DNA of 64,000 bases from CAVTSA01 sp963737225 (GCA_963737225.1 CAVTSA010000017.1:124001-188000), one strand, 5' to 3'. Positions 17,544 to 26,249 are shown, counted from the stretch's first letter. Translations and numbers: made by a program. The notes: generated from the sequence alone by a model not told the origin.

Positions 17544-18221
17544 ATGAGCAACGACGACGAGGATCGACGGGCGTGGCGTCTCGAGGACGTGGTCAGGCGA
17601 CTGGGCCGGGTTCAGCGACCGCGCATCGAACCACGGGACGCGCGTGACGAGCCGGCGATTCGGGCCGCCTCACGCTTAGCAGGAGCTCGAGACTCCTACC
17701 CGCGCATGGATCCCGCCTTCCGGCGCAGCCTCGCAGCCCAGCTGACTCGGCCGAGGGCGACCGGCCCGAGCCGTCGCTGGGCATTGGCTGCGGCCGCTGG
17801 GATCGTGGGGGGTGCCCCAATCGGCGTGGCCGGCGGCCAAGCCCTCGAGGACCACCCCCAAAGCTCCACCACCAGCCGGCGAGGACGGCTCGCACCCGAG
17901 GCCCTGGGCGCAACCTGGGTCGACACGGGCGTCACCGTGAGACAGTTGACCGACGGAGTGCCGCTGCAGGTCGTCGCCGGGGGTCTGCCGATCTTCCTGG
18001 TCCGAGAGGGTCAGAACGTCCGAGCGTTCTCATCGATCTGCACGCACAAGCCGTGCCAACTGGTCTGGGACGACGCCCTGAGCCGAATCGTCTGCCCCTG
18101 GGGGAGATACCAGACCTTCTCACCGCTTTCAGGGGCGTCGCTGGCCAATGCCGTACCGCCTCTCCCGCCGGCGGACGTGCGGATGGAAGGAGAACGGATA
18201 GAGGTCTATGGCATTACGTGA
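17544..18221 (+). CDS. Rieske-type [2Fe-2S] protein, apparently lacking one cluster ligand
   Basis: A product of 225 residues with a basic N-terminal region, a hydrophobic stretch (RRWALAAAAGIVGGAPIGVAGG) that may be a Tat-like or anchor helix, and a C-terminal Rieske domain. The first ligand pair is intact in SICTHKPCQ (Cys-x-His). The second, normally CPxH, reads IVCPWGRYQTFSPLSG: the His after CPW is missing, as if one codon were deleted. Without it a normal cluster could not form. The end (LANAVPPLPPADVRMEGERIEVY) is typical. A three-base deletion, a sequence error or a diverged function are all possible. Confidence 0.7.
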   Translation: MSNDDEDRRAWRLEDVVRRLGRVQRPRIEPRDARDEPAIRAASRLAGARDSYPRMDPAFRRSLAAQLTRPRATGPSRRWALAAAAGIVGGAPIGVAGGQALEDHPQSSTTSRRGRLAPEALGATWVDTGVTVRQLTDGVPLQVVAGGLPIFLVREGQNVRAFSSICTHKPCQLVWDDALSRIVCPWGRYQTFSPLSGASLANAVPPLPPADVRMEGERIEVYGIT

Positions 18222-18477
18222 CTCAGCGGGACGCGTCCACATCTCCAGATCACGTAACTGGAGCCGTACAGAAGGTAAGGTCGCTGGTGGTAACGCTCGC
18301 AGGGCATCTCCAAACGGGACCCGGGGAAGCGACGGTTGGTCACCTCGACGCCGTGGAGCTATCACCCAGAAGCGGTTTGGAGGGAGGGCTATGGGGCCAA
18401 TCTCAACGCTCTCCATTCGATGGCCTCGGCTGATCGATTCAGCCGCCCGGCGAAGACGAGGGAGGCGATACTAATCG

Positions 18478-18954
18478 ATGGAAGCGAAGGAAATGCGACG
18501 ACCCGAATCGAAGTCGCGAGACGTCGGTATGACGGTGAATGACGTCATGCGCGCCCGCCCGAAGACACTACCTGTGAATGCATCCATTTCTGATCTTCGC
18601 CAGCTTTTTATCAACGCGCACGTCACGACCGCGCTCATCATTGACGGGAAGAGAGCGTTCGCAGGCGTTATCGAGCGCTCGATGTTTGTCAACACAAGCC
18701 TTCCCGACGGTGCGCCGATTACTGATTTGATCCAGGCGGAGGTAGATGCCATCGACGTCCGAGCCCCCGCGGCCAACGTCTGGGAGCATCGCGATCTGGC
18801 CGCCACTGGGCGATTGGTGGTTCTCGAGCCAGATGGAAGGACCCTAGCCGGGCTGGTCTGTGTCTGCGCGACGCCGGGCGGCGGCATGGACTTTTGCCGT
18901 CGAGGTCTCCCGCCCGTGGGCGTTGAGAGCCGTGACATTGAAGACTTCAAGTGA
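18478..18954 (+). CDS. CBS-domain pair protein
   Basis: 158 residues forming two CBS motifs: TVNDVMRARPKTLPVNASISDL through TALIIDGKRAFAGVIERS, and a second, weaker one with LVVLEPDGRTLAGLVCV. Stand-alone CBS pairs bind adenosine nucleotides and act as sensors of energy state. The second half is shortened and ends in a Cys-containing tail (CVCATPGGGMDFCRRG). Start chosen at the ATG at 18478. No partner is obvious from the neighbours. Confidence 0.75.
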   Translation: MEAKEMRRPESKSRDVGMTVNDVMRARPKTLPVNASISDLRQLFINAHVTTALIIDGKRAFAGVIERSMFVNTSLPDGAPITDLIQAEVDAIDVRAPAANVWEHRDLAATGRLVVLEPDGRTLAGLVCVCATPGGGMDFCRRGLPPVGVESRDIEDFK

Positions 18955-19049
18955 AGGCGACAAATCGCACCGCACGATATGTCGTGCCCTTCGGTCGCTC
19001 GGAGGCGCGTTGGATGTCCCGTGTGAGTCCATCGCGATCAGGTGAATGA

Positions 19050-19643
19050 ATGAGTGAACCGATTGATGCCAGTGAGCGTCGCCAGCTCTGCGAACTGATG
19101 CTCGAGCTGGGACCGGACGCCCCGACGTTGTGCGAGGGCTGGGCCACCGCCGACCTGGCCGCCCACCTGGTGCTCCGAGAGCACTTCCGACGCTGGCCTC
19201 CCGAACGGATTGCGGTCGAGAAATCCAAGGGGTTCCAGGTGTTGGTCACCCGACTGCAGGCCGGGGCGCCGCTCGTGCCCTGGCGTCTTCCGCGGGTGCG
19301 CACCTTCTTGAACGGTGTGGAGTACTTCATCCACCATGAGGACGTCCGCCGGGCCAACGGTCGTGGCCCGAGGACCGGTATCGACGACATCGACGACCTT
19401 GCCTGGAGGGTGGTTGGTCTCCAGGCTCGCCAATTCGCGCGACGGGTTCGTCCCTTCGGCCTCGAACTCGTTCGTCCCGATGACGTGCGGAGGGTCTATG
19501 GCTCGGGGACGATGGCATTGCTCCGTGGCCGTCCCACCGAACTCCTTCTCTTCGTGTCCGGCCGGCGTCAGGGGGTTCAGGTAACCGTTGAGGGCCCTGA
19601 GGATGCAATCGCCGCCGTCGAGCGGTCACGTACGGCGCTGTAG
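19050..19643 (+). CDS. TIGR03085-type maleylpyruvate isomerase-like metal-binding protein
   Basis: A 197-residue DinB/MDMPI-fold protein. Typical signs are LCEGWATADLAAHLVLREH near residue 30-50, GFQVLVTRLQAGAP, FFIHHEDVRRAN-like YFIHHEDVRRANG and the C-terminal sterol-carrier-like region. Relatives coordinate a metal by His residues and are found mostly in bacteria that make mycothiol. The reaction of this subgroup is unknown. Confidence 0.8.
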   Translation: MSEPIDASERRQLCELMLELGPDAPTLCEGWATADLAAHLVLREHFRRWPPERIAVEKSKGFQVLVTRLQAGAPLVPWRLPRVRTFLNGVEYFIHHEDVRRANGRGPRTGIDDIDDLAWRVVGLQARQFARRVRPFGLELVRPDDVRRVYGSGTMALLRGRPTELLLFVSGRRQGVQVTVEGPEDAIAAVERSRTAL

Positions 19644-19705
19644 TTGGGCGGCGGGTCGTCTCCCAGCGAAGGGATGCGGCGGCCTTCGCTAGAGGAGACG
19701 TCGGC

Positions 19706-20134
19706 ATGAGAGAGTTCACCGAGCAGGTCCTGCAGGCGGTCGCACGGGCCCCGGAGGTCGAGTTGACAACGTACGGGCGGCACACCGGCCGCCCGCACCG
19801 GACCGTTATCTGGGTTTGGGGCGATGGTCGTCGGGTCTTCATACGGTCCGGGCGCGGTATGGGGAGCGACTGGCCTCGGAACCTCCTTGCCGGGGGTCGT
19901 GGGATGCTCCACGTGGGCGGGCTCGACGTCCCGGTAGTGCCACGACACGTAGTCGATCTCGCGGAGGCTCGATCGCTGCAAAGGCTGGCAGAGCGGAAAT
20001 ATGGAGCCGCGGCCCAGCGCATGGTGGAACAGAGATATGGAGTCGCGGCCCAGAGTCCGCCCGGAGCCGACACCGCTACCCCAGCCGAGCTGGCAACGTT
20101 CGAGCTACTTCCTGCCCCACCAGCAAACACCTGA
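19706..20134 (+). CDS. Ddn-like F420-dependent nitroreductase-family protein
   Basis: A 142-residue split beta-barrel protein: VELTTYGRHTGRPHRTVIWVW is the usual N-terminal strand pair, followed by RVFIRSGRGMGSDWPRNLLAGG and a VPVVPRHV strand. Family members use the deazaflavin F420H2 or flavin. Near the C-terminus there is an internal repeat, KYGAAAQRMVEQRYGVAAQ, caused by a 36-base tandem duplication in the DNA (19999-20017 and 20035-20053 differ by one base). The preceding gene (TIGR03085) is 62 bases away. Confidence 0.7.
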   Translation: MREFTEQVLQAVARAPEVELTTYGRHTGRPHRTVIWVWGDGRRVFIRSGRGMGSDWPRNLLAGGRGMLHVGGLDVPVVPRHVVDLAEARSLQRLAERKYGAAAQRMVEQRYGVAAQSPPGADTATPAELATFELLPAPPANT

Positions 20135-20141
20135 TTGCCGT

Positions 20142-20168
20142 GCCCCCGAGATAGTGAGACACGGGGGC
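20142..20168 (+). terminator. weak hairpin after the Ddn-like gene
   Basis: GCCCCCG and CGGGGGC form a 7-base stem with a 13-base loop just after the stop of the Ddn-like gene. There is no T-run, so factor-independent termination is doubtful. The stem sequence equals the acceptor stem of the tRNA-Arg 400 bases to the right. Confidence 0.3.
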
Positions 20169-20217
20169 GTCGGTTCGGCGATTCAGGTCCCCCCAGCCGG
20201 ATCCGTCGATCAACGGA

Positions 20218-20490
20218 TTGGAAGGGTGTCCCAGGGCCAATTTCGCAGTAGCGAGCCGGCGGCTGCCCAGTAGTCTGGCAAGAGGCTCGAGGGGTTCAGG
20301 TGCGGGCAACTGGCCCGCGGAGGAGTGGTCGGCCCTGATCACCGGCGAGCTAGGGCCGTGGGCGATGGCCGAGGTCAACGGCCGGATGGTTTCCATTTGC
20401 CACACATCCGCCCGTATCCCCGCGCGCGCCGTAGCCGGCGCTTTCGCGCAGCTGGTGCGGCATTGCTACTGCCAACCCATCAGGAATTGA
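20218..20490 (+). pseudogene. GNAT acetyltransferase remnant
   Basis: In this frame a segment reads EEWSALITGELGPWAMAEV, NGRMVSICHTSAR, which resembles the middle of GNAT proteins of the type that continue with an acetyl-CoA loop. That loop is not found; the frame ends after about 90 codons with unrelated sequence. It appears to be a fragment, lying between the Ddn-like gene and tRNA-Arg, a place where island borders often leave debris. Confidence 0.35.
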
Positions 20491-20543
20491 GGGGATTCGC
20501 AGGGACGCATGGCGACGACAACGCGTCTCCGCGAGTTCCAGAG

Positions 20544-20618
20544 TGGTGCCCCCGGAGAGACTCGAACTCCCGCACAGGGTTTAGGAAACCCCTGCTCTAT
20601 CCCCTGAGCTACGGGGGC
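20544..20618 (-). tRNA. tRNA-Arg (anticodon CCU), CCA encoded
   Basis: The minus strand folds into a full cloverleaf: acceptor GCCCCCG/CGGGGGC, D-arm GCTC/GAGC, anticodon stem GGGGT/ACCCT with loop TTCCTAA, T-arm GGGAG-TTCGAGT-CTCTC, and an encoded CCA at 20546-20544. Anticodon CCU reads AGG (Arg). The 3' end points to the left, toward the accessory region. Confidence 0.96.
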
Positions 20619-20656
20619 TTTTGCGCAACTCGGCCGCCGCGAGTCTACGGGTTCCC

Positions 20657-20662
20657 TACCCT
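20657..20662 (+). promoter_or_regulatory. -10 element TACCCT of a leaderless gene
   Basis: TACCCT ends 6 bases before the ATG at 20669; no Shine-Dalgarno exists. Confidence 0.5.
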
Positions 20663-20668
20663 CAGGGG

Positions 20669-21511
20669 ATGGGAGAGGACCCGGCCGGACCGCTGCCTCC
20701 GCGCCTGGCCGGACGGGTGGAGGCGATCGCGCGCGACTTCAGCGGAACCGTGGCGCTCTGGTGCCAGGACCTCACCGCCCGCCGCACGTTCGGGCTGCGC
20801 TCCGCCCAGCGCTTCGACCCCGCGTCGACCATCAAGCTGTTCATCCTGCGCGAGATCTACCGTCAACAGGACGCCGGGCTCCTCCGCCTCGACGAGACCT
20901 TGACCCTGGGCCGCTACGACCTGGTGGCGGGGTCCGGTGTGCTGAAGGATCTGACGCCGGCCCGCGTCTCCCTCACGCTGCGCGACCTGGCAACGCTGAT
21001 GATCACGGTCAGTGACAACGTGGCGACCAACCTGCTGATCGGCCGGGTGGGCGTCAAGGCCGTGAATCGGGGGACGCGCGAGGCCGGGTTCCCGGACACG
21101 TACCTGCAGGGCAAGCTCGTCAAGGGCCGGACACGCCTGTCGCACACCACGCCACGCGACCTCGGCACGCTGATGACGCAGATCGCGCGACGCCAGGCGG
21201 TCAGCCGTGAGGCTTCCAACGCGATGCTGGACATCCTGCGACGCGAGCAGTCCGACTTCATCGTGGGCCGCTTCCTTCCCTACACCCGAGAAGAGCTGGA
21301 GCAGGACCGGCAGCCCTGGAGGATCGCCTCCAAAAGCGGCTCCATCACAGGTCACCGTCACGACGTGGCGCTGGTCGAGGGTCACGGCCACCGCTACGTC
21401 CTGGCGCTGATGTCGAGCGGCGCCGGAGATCTGCGCTTCTGGCCCGACAACGAGGGCACCCTCGCCCTCGCCCGCATCGCGCTCGCCGTCCACCAGGAGG
21501 TCGTTGCATGA
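20669..21511 (+). CDS. class A beta-lactamase-fold serine hydrolase, no signal peptide
   Basis: A product of 280 residues with the three active-site motifs of the family: SxxK in PASTIKLFIL, SDN in VSDNVATNLLI, and KSG in SKSGSITGHRHD. The Glu of class A enzymes (omega loop) is not obvious. There is no signal peptide, and the ATG lies 6 bases after TACCCT, so translation probably begins at the mRNA end and the protein stays in the cytoplasm. It may be an esterase or amidase and not a true beta-lactamase. Its stop overlaps the start of the dehydrogenase gene (ATGA). Confidence 0.82.
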   Translation: MGEDPAGPLPPRLAGRVEAIARDFSGTVALWCQDLTARRTFGLRSAQRFDPASTIKLFILREIYRQQDAGLLRLDETLTLGRYDLVAGSGVLKDLTPARVSLTLRDLATLMITVSDNVATNLLIGRVGVKAVNRGTREAGFPDTYLQGKLVKGRTRLSHTTPRDLGTLMTQIARRQAVSREASNAMLDILRREQSDFIVGRFLPYTREELEQDRQPWRIASKSGSITGHRHDVALVEGHGHRYVLALMSSGAGDLRFWPDNEGTLALARIALAVHQEVVA

Positions 21512-22539
21512 ACAGTTCGAGCCCCGTCCGGATGCGCGCCGCCGTACTCAGAGCCCCCGGTCAGGTCGAGGTGGACGACTTTCCCATCCCCGACCTGCAG
21601 CACGGTGAGGTCCTGGTCCGGATGACGCGAGCCTCCATCTGCGGCTCGGACTTGCACGTGGTGTACGACGGGTTCGCGCGCACGTTCGAGAAGCCGGGCT
21701 ATCCCGGTCACGAGGGGATCGGCGTCGTGCTGGAGAGCCGGTCCGACAGCTTCCGGGAAGGCCAGGTCGTGCTCACCGTGCCGACCGGGGTCGGCGGCCA
21801 GTGCTTCGCGAGCCATCAGGTGGTCCCCGAGGCGTTTTTGGTCCCGCTCCCGGACGACGCGGATCAGGAGCGGCTCCTCTTCGCCCAGCAGCTCGGCACC
21901 ACGATCTACGCGATGCGAAAGTTCTGGCCCCGGGACCCCGCCACGGGTGACACGCCGCCCGGGCTGGAACCGCTGGAACCGCGGTGCGCGGTCGTGATCG
22001 GCGCCGGGTCGGCCGGCCTCTTCTTCGTCCAGCTGGCACGCCACGCCGGCTTCGAGCAGATCGTGGTCTCCGATCCCACCCCTGAGCGCCGGCAGCTCGC
22101 CCGCGAGCTGGGCGCCACCGAGGTCACCGACGGCGGCACCGAGCAGCTGGTCGAGGCCACCCTGACCTCCAGCGCCGCGCGCGGGGCGGACCTCGTCATC
22201 GAGGCCGCCGGCTACGACCTGTGCCGGGACCAGGCGATTCAGGCCGTTCGCCCGCGCGGTCGGGTCGGCTGCTTCGGCTACCCCGAGCGGCCCGGGCTGG
22301 CGCCTTTCCCGATCGAGCTGTGCTTTCGGAAGGCACCAACCGTCGAGTTCACGGTGGGCACCCAGCGCGAGCCTGAGCTCCGCTCATTCCGCGACGCCGT
22401 CGAGCAGATCCGGCAGGGCACCGTCGAGGTCGACTACTGCCGGGGGACCGGCTTCGATCTCGAGCAGGCGCCCGAGGCGCTCGAGGTGGCGCAGTCGCGC
22501 GGGCCGGCGGTGAAGGTCTCGCTTCTGCTCGCGGATTAG
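21508..22539 (+). CDS. zinc-type medium-chain alcohol/glucose dehydrogenase
   Basis: 343 residues. N-terminal catalytic domain: SICGSDLHVVYDG (zinc-ligand Cys and GSD), GYPGHEGIGVV (GHE motif). The structural-zinc Cys cluster is absent, as in glucose-dehydrogenase-like members. Rossmann motif: VVIGAGSAGLFFVQLAR, then IVVSDPTPERRQLARELGA. The NAD(P)-dependent oxidation of an alcohol or sugar is expected. It overlaps the preceding hydrolase gene by 4 bases and is probably translated with it. Confidence 0.85.
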   Translation: MNSSSPVRMRAAVLRAPGQVEVDDFPIPDLQHGEVLVRMTRASICGSDLHVVYDGFARTFEKPGYPGHEGIGVVLESRSDSFREGQVVLTVPTGVGGQCFASHQVVPEAFLVPLPDDADQERLLFAQQLGTTIYAMRKFWPRDPATGDTPPGLEPLEPRCAVVIGAGSAGLFFVQLARHAGFEQIVVSDPTPERRQLARELGATEVTDGGTEQLVEATLTSSAARGADLVIEAAGYDLCRDQAIQAVRPRGRVGCFGYPERPGLAPFPIELCFRKAPTVEFTVGTQREPELRSFRDAVEQIRQGTVEVDYCRGTGFDLEQAPEALEVAQSRGPAVKVSLLLAD

Positions 22540-22559
22540 CGTTCCCCCGGTCAGGTTCG

Positions 22560-22565
22560 TACCCT
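22560..22565 (+). promoter_or_regulatory. -10 element TACCCT before ftsH
   Basis: TACCCT lies 9 bases before the GTG of ftsH, without a Shine-Dalgarno. Confidence 0.45.
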
Positions 22566-22574
22566 GGGGCCATC

Positions 22575-24593
22575 GTGTCACAGCAGCGCAACCCCCGCGC
22601 GCCCTCGCCTCCGCCCTTCGGTGGGGGCGCCGGACGGACGCCCGGCAACGATCCCAACGCGCCGCGGCCGCGGCCCGGCTTCAACATCTGGTTCTACCTC
22701 GTCTTCGTGGTCGTGCTGCTGGGCGCGAACTTCATCATCAGCTCGCTGATCTCGAACAACTCCCAGCCGAAGCAGGTCACGATCTCGTACAACACGTTCC
22801 TGACCCAGGTCAAGGACGGCAATGTCACCGAGATCACCGCCGCCGGCAACTCGATCACCGGTACCACCAAGAACCCGGTCGCGAATGCGAGCGACAGCTC
22901 GGAGAAGTCGAAGGACTTCGCGACGCAGCTGCCCACGTTCGCCAGCGGCGACATCCAGCAGCTGCTGCTCGACCACAACGTCCAGATCAACGCCGTCAAC
23001 CCCAACCCGCCGACTCCCTTCTGGGTGACGCTGCTCGGCGACTTCGGACCTGCGCTCGTCATCATCGCGGGCCTGCTGCTCGTGATGCGCATGCTGGGTC
23101 GCGCGGGTGGGGCAGGCGGTGTGCTGGGCCGCTTCGGGCAGTCCCAGGCCCGCCTCTACGACGCTCAGCGGCCCGGCATCACGTTCGCCGACGTGGCTGG
23201 CGTGGAGGACGCCAAGCAGGAGCTGCAGGAGGTGGTCGACTTCCTGCGCGAACCCAAGAAGTACGAGCGCCTGGGGGGCACCGTGCCCAAGGGGGTGCTC
23301 CTGGTCGGGGATCCCGGGACCGGCAAGACCCTGCTCGCCCGCGCGGTGGCAGGTGAGGCCGGGGTTCCCTTCTTCTCGGTCGCCGCGTCGGAGTTCGTGG
23401 AGGCGATCGTCGGCGTTGGCGCCTCGCGCGTGCGCGATCTGTTCCAGAAGGCCCGGGCCGCGGCACCCGCCATCATCTTCATCGACGAGCTGGATGCGAT
23501 CGGGCGCAGCCGCTCGGCCACGGTCCGGCTCAGCGGGAACGACGAGCAGGAGCAGACGCTGAACCAGATCCTGACCGAGATGGACGGGTTCGACTCGCGC
23601 GAGGGTGTGATCGTGATCGCGGCCACCAACCGCGCCGACGTCCTTGACGAGGCGCTGCTGCGCCCGGGCCGCTTCGACCGTCAGGTGCTGGTCCAGCCGC
23701 CCGATCGCCGCGGCCGCGCCGCCATCCTGCGCATCCACACGCGCAACGTCCCGCTGGCCCCCGACGTGGACCTCGGCGAGGTCGCCGCGGAGACCCCGGG
23801 CATGGTCGGAGCCGACCTCCGCAACCTGGTCAACGAGGCGGCCCTGATCGCCACCCGCCGCAACCGCGATCAGGTGACCAAACAGGATTTCTCCGAAGCG
23901 GTCGAGAAGGTCCTGCTGGGTGGCGTCCGCGGCATCCAGCTGTCGGCGCAGGATCGTGAGCGGACCGCCTATCACGAGTCGGGCCACGCGCTGCTCGGCT
24001 TGCTGGTGCCGGGGGCAGACCCGGTGCGGAAGGTCACCATCGTCCCCCGCGGCAAGGCGCTCGGCGTCACCGTCCAGAGCCCGGTCGACGACCGGTTCAG
24101 CTACTCCGAGGACTACCTGCGCGCGCGCATCATCGGCGCGCTCGGGGGGCGTTCGGCCGAGAAGCTGGTCTACGGGGTGGTCACCACGGGAGCCGAGAGC
24201 GACCTCGCGTCCGTGACCCAGATCGCGCAGCAGATGGTGGTGCGGTGGGGCATGTCAGATCGGGTGGGTCCGCTCAACTTCGCCGACCAGCAGGAGAAGG
24301 CGGGACCGCTCGGCGGGCGGCCCTATTCAGAGGCGACCGGCCGGTTGATCGACGAGGAGGTTCGGCGGATCGTCGACGAGTGCCACGAAGAGGCGGTGCG
24401 GCTCCTCTCGACGCATCGTGGCCAGCTCGACACCCTGACCCAGGCGCTTCTCCAGGAGGATTCGCTGGACGAGGGCGAGATCCTCCGGGTGACCGGGATC
24501 CAGCCGGCTCCCCCGCCCCACGACGTCCCCATCCAGACGGCCGCGGCGGCGCAGGTCGCGACTTCCTGGCCCCAGCCTCAGCCCGGATCCTAG
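22575..24593 (+). CDS. ftsH: ATP-dependent zinc metalloprotease FtsH
   Basis: The product (672 residues) is a membrane-anchored AAA+ protease that degrades damaged membrane and soluble proteins. Order: cytoplasmic Pro-rich start, first membrane helix about residues 36-58, external domain, second helix about 150-175, AAA module with Walker A GDPGTGKT (about residue 245) and Walker B IIFIDELDAIG, SRH region with RPGRFDRQ, and the protease HESGH zinc motif (about 466) with the third ligand near ESDLASVT. The C-terminal tail is Pro/Gln-rich. Length is normal. GTG start, likely leaderless. Confidence 0.97.
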   Translation: MSQQRNPRAPSPPPFGGGAGRTPGNDPNAPRPRPGFNIWFYLVFVVVLLGANFIISSLISNNSQPKQVTISYNTFLTQVKDGNVTEITAAGNSITGTTKNPVANASDSSEKSKDFATQLPTFASGDIQQLLLDHNVQINAVNPNPPTPFWVTLLGDFGPALVIIAGLLLVMRMLGRAGGAGGVLGRFGQSQARLYDAQRPGITFADVAGVEDAKQELQEVVDFLREPKKYERLGGTVPKGVLLVGDPGTGKTLLARAVAGEAGVPFFSVAASEFVEAIVGVGASRVRDLFQKARAAAPAIIFIDELDAIGRSRSATVRLSGNDEQEQTLNQILTEMDGFDSREGVIVIAATNRADVLDEALLRPGRFDRQVLVQPPDRRGRAAILRIHTRNVPLAPDVDLGEVAAETPGMVGADLRNLVNEAALIATRRNRDQVTKQDFSEAVEKVLLGGVRGIQLSAQDRERTAYHESGHALLGLLVPGADPVRKVTIVPRGKALGVTVQSPVDDRFSYSEDYLRARIIGALGGRSAEKLVYGVVTTGAESDLASVTQIAQQMVVRWGMSDRVGPLNFADQQEKAGPLGGRPYSEATGRLIDEEVRRIVDECHEEAVRLLSTHRGQLDTLTQALLQEDSLDEGEILRVTGIQPAPPPHDVPIQTAAAAQVATSWPQPQPGS

Positions 24594-24607
24594 GAGCGCC
24601 GCCCCCT

Positions 24608-25465
24608 CTAGTCCCAGCCGGCGCTCTCCGGAGGGATGGTCGCGAGCACCGCGTCCGCGATGCGCTGGGCTCCCACGTCGTTGGGATGCCAGCCATCGGT
24701 GGGACCCCAGGGGGTGACCTGCCCCACCGGCCCGCGCGAACCGGCGGTGGCGAAGATCCGGTCCAGCGGGACGAAGGCCCCCTGCTCACTCTCACACGTC
24801 TGCTGTGCCGCCGCGTCGTAGGCGGCGAGGGATACGTGATTCAGGTTGACGCTGTTGGGGGCCCCCCAAACGCCGAGGCAGAGCAGATGCGCCTGGGGGG
24901 AGCCTGCCCGGAGGTCCGCCAGGACCTGGCGCAGCGCGTCCTGATAGGAGTCGATCGGCGTTCCGCGCACGAAGTCGTTGGTGATCAGGTGGACGGCGAT
25001 GAATTGCTGGTCCGGCGGATAGGGCCAGGTGAGCGCGTCGGCCGCCAGGGCGCCCCAGCGTGCACGCTCCTGCCAGTCGACGCGGTACCCCTGATTCCGC
25101 AGGCCGCCCACTACCCGTCCCGGGTAGGTGTCGTCGAGGGACGACTGCTCCATCCCGGAGGTGATGCTGGCGCCTACGAACAGCACGTGCATCATGGTGG
25201 CGGGCTGGGCGGCGGGGGCTGCCCCAGGCGGGGCGGCAGCTGCCCCGGGTTCGGCGGCAGCTGCCCCGGGTTCGGTGGCGGCTGCCCTGGTGCGGGGCGT
25301 CCGCGACGCCACTTTCGCCGGCGCCGGCAGCGGCTTTCGGGGTGAGAGCGCGACCGGTGACGCGAGCAGGAGCGCGAGGGCGACCACGCTCGCGCAGAGG
25401 GCGATCGCACCGGGAGCCGACGGGGAACGGCGCAGCCACCGAAGTACGGTGGCTCTAGAGCGCAT
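24608..25465 (-). CDS. secreted or anchored SGNH/GDSL hydrolase
   Basis: A product of 285 residues. A hydrophobic N-terminal segment (AIALCASVVALALLLASPVAL) serves as signal or anchor, followed by an Ala/Pro/Gly linker with three AA(T/E/P)PGAA-type repeats. The hydrolase domain shows the nucleophile block VLFVGASITSG, the Asn block HLITNDF and the DxxH block DGWHPNDVG. Likely a carbohydrate esterase or lipase outside the cell. It overlaps the GntR gene by 11 bases, so regulation by that protein is plausible. Confidence 0.82.
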   Translation of the reverse strand: MRSRATVLRWLRRSPSAPGAIALCASVVALALLLASPVALSPRKPLPAPAKVASRTPRTRAAATEPGAAAAEPGAAAAPPGAAPAAQPATMMHVLFVGASITSGMEQSSLDDTYPGRVVGGLRNQGYRVDWQERARWGALAADALTWPYPPDQQFIAVHLITNDFVRGTPIDSYQDALRQVLADLRAGSPQAHLLCLGVWGAPNSVNLNHVSLAAYDAAAQQTCESEQGAFVPLDRIFATAGSRGPVGQVTPWGPTDGWHPNDVGAQRIADAVLATIPPESAGWD

Positions 25466-26183
25466 CGTGACCGGTCCTTTGGACTTCGAGCTCGAGGCGG
25501 AAGCGGTCGCCGATGTAGGACCGCCGCTGCCAGTCGAGCACCGTCTCGCCGGGTCCGTGGGTGACGCGCTCGACCGCGAGCAGCGCCGCCCCGCGCGCGA
25601 CGCCGAGCAGGCGCGCCAGCCCGCTGGGAGCGCCCACCGCGAAGACCCGCTGGGTGGCGGCGACCACCTGCAGGCCCAGCTCGGTCTCGTAGAGGTCGTA
25701 CAGGGAACGGCCCTCCAGCTGGTCGACGGGAAGCCGCGAACCGATCGAGAGGGGGAGCCAGGTCACGTCGTGGCAGCTCACTTCCCCGTCGATCAGGCGG
25801 AGGCGCTCGAGCTCGTACGCCGGCCCCGCACCCAGCCAGTCATGCACCTCGGGAGGCGGCGACTCCACCTGGAAGCCGATGACCCTCGAGGCGGGCTCCA
25901 TGCCCCGGCTGCGCACGACCTCGATGAAGGACGCCAGATGCGAGAGCTGGAACGGCAGCGGCGGGTGACTGACAAAGGTTCCGGCTCCGTGGCGGGTCTC
26001 GACCCGACCCTCGGCGGCCAGCACGGCCAGCGCGTGGCGCACCGTGATCCGGCTCACGCCGAGGGACTCCGTCATCTCCGTCTCAGAGGGGAGCCGGTCC
26101 CCGGGCGCAAACTCCCCGGAGAGGATCTGGTCACGCAGCGCCGCGGCCACACGGCGATACGCGGGGGGGTGCTGGACCGCCAC
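25455..26183 (-). CDS. GntR/HutC-family transcriptional regulator
   Basis: 242 residues: N-terminal winged helix YRRVAAALRDQILSGEFAPGDRLPSE, VSRITVRHALAVLAAEG and the wing RHGAGTFV, then a UTRA ligand domain (from about residue 95) with the family strand pattern and the closing YIGDRFRLELEV. It probably controls the overlapping SGNH hydrolase gene. Ligand unknown. Confidence 0.9.
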   Translation of the reverse strand: MAVQHPPAYRRVAAALRDQILSGEFAPGDRLPSETEMTESLGVSRITVRHALAVLAAEGRVETRHGAGTFVSHPPLPFQLSHLASFIEVVRSRGMEPASRVIGFQVESPPPEVHDWLGAGPAYELERLRLIDGEVSCHDVTWLPLSIGSRLPVDQLEGRSLYDLYETELGLQVVAATQRVFAVGAPSGLARLLGVARGAALLAVERVTHGPGETVLDWQRRSYIGDRFRLELEVQRTGHDAL

Positions 26184-26249
26184 GCCCCGACCATAAGCGA
26201 ATCGCCGGGCCTCCGGCGTCCTAGGCGCGCTCGCGGTGCGGGCGAGCTT

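Noticed and set aside
1..20540. Prophage or integrative conjugative element
   Set aside because: No integrase, capsid, relaxase or replication gene is visible in the left part.
22578..23987. Long minus-strand open frame across ftsH
   Set aside because: Antisense shadow of a highly conserved gene; its composition (His, Gln, Arg-rich) is typical for shadows in G+C-rich DNA.
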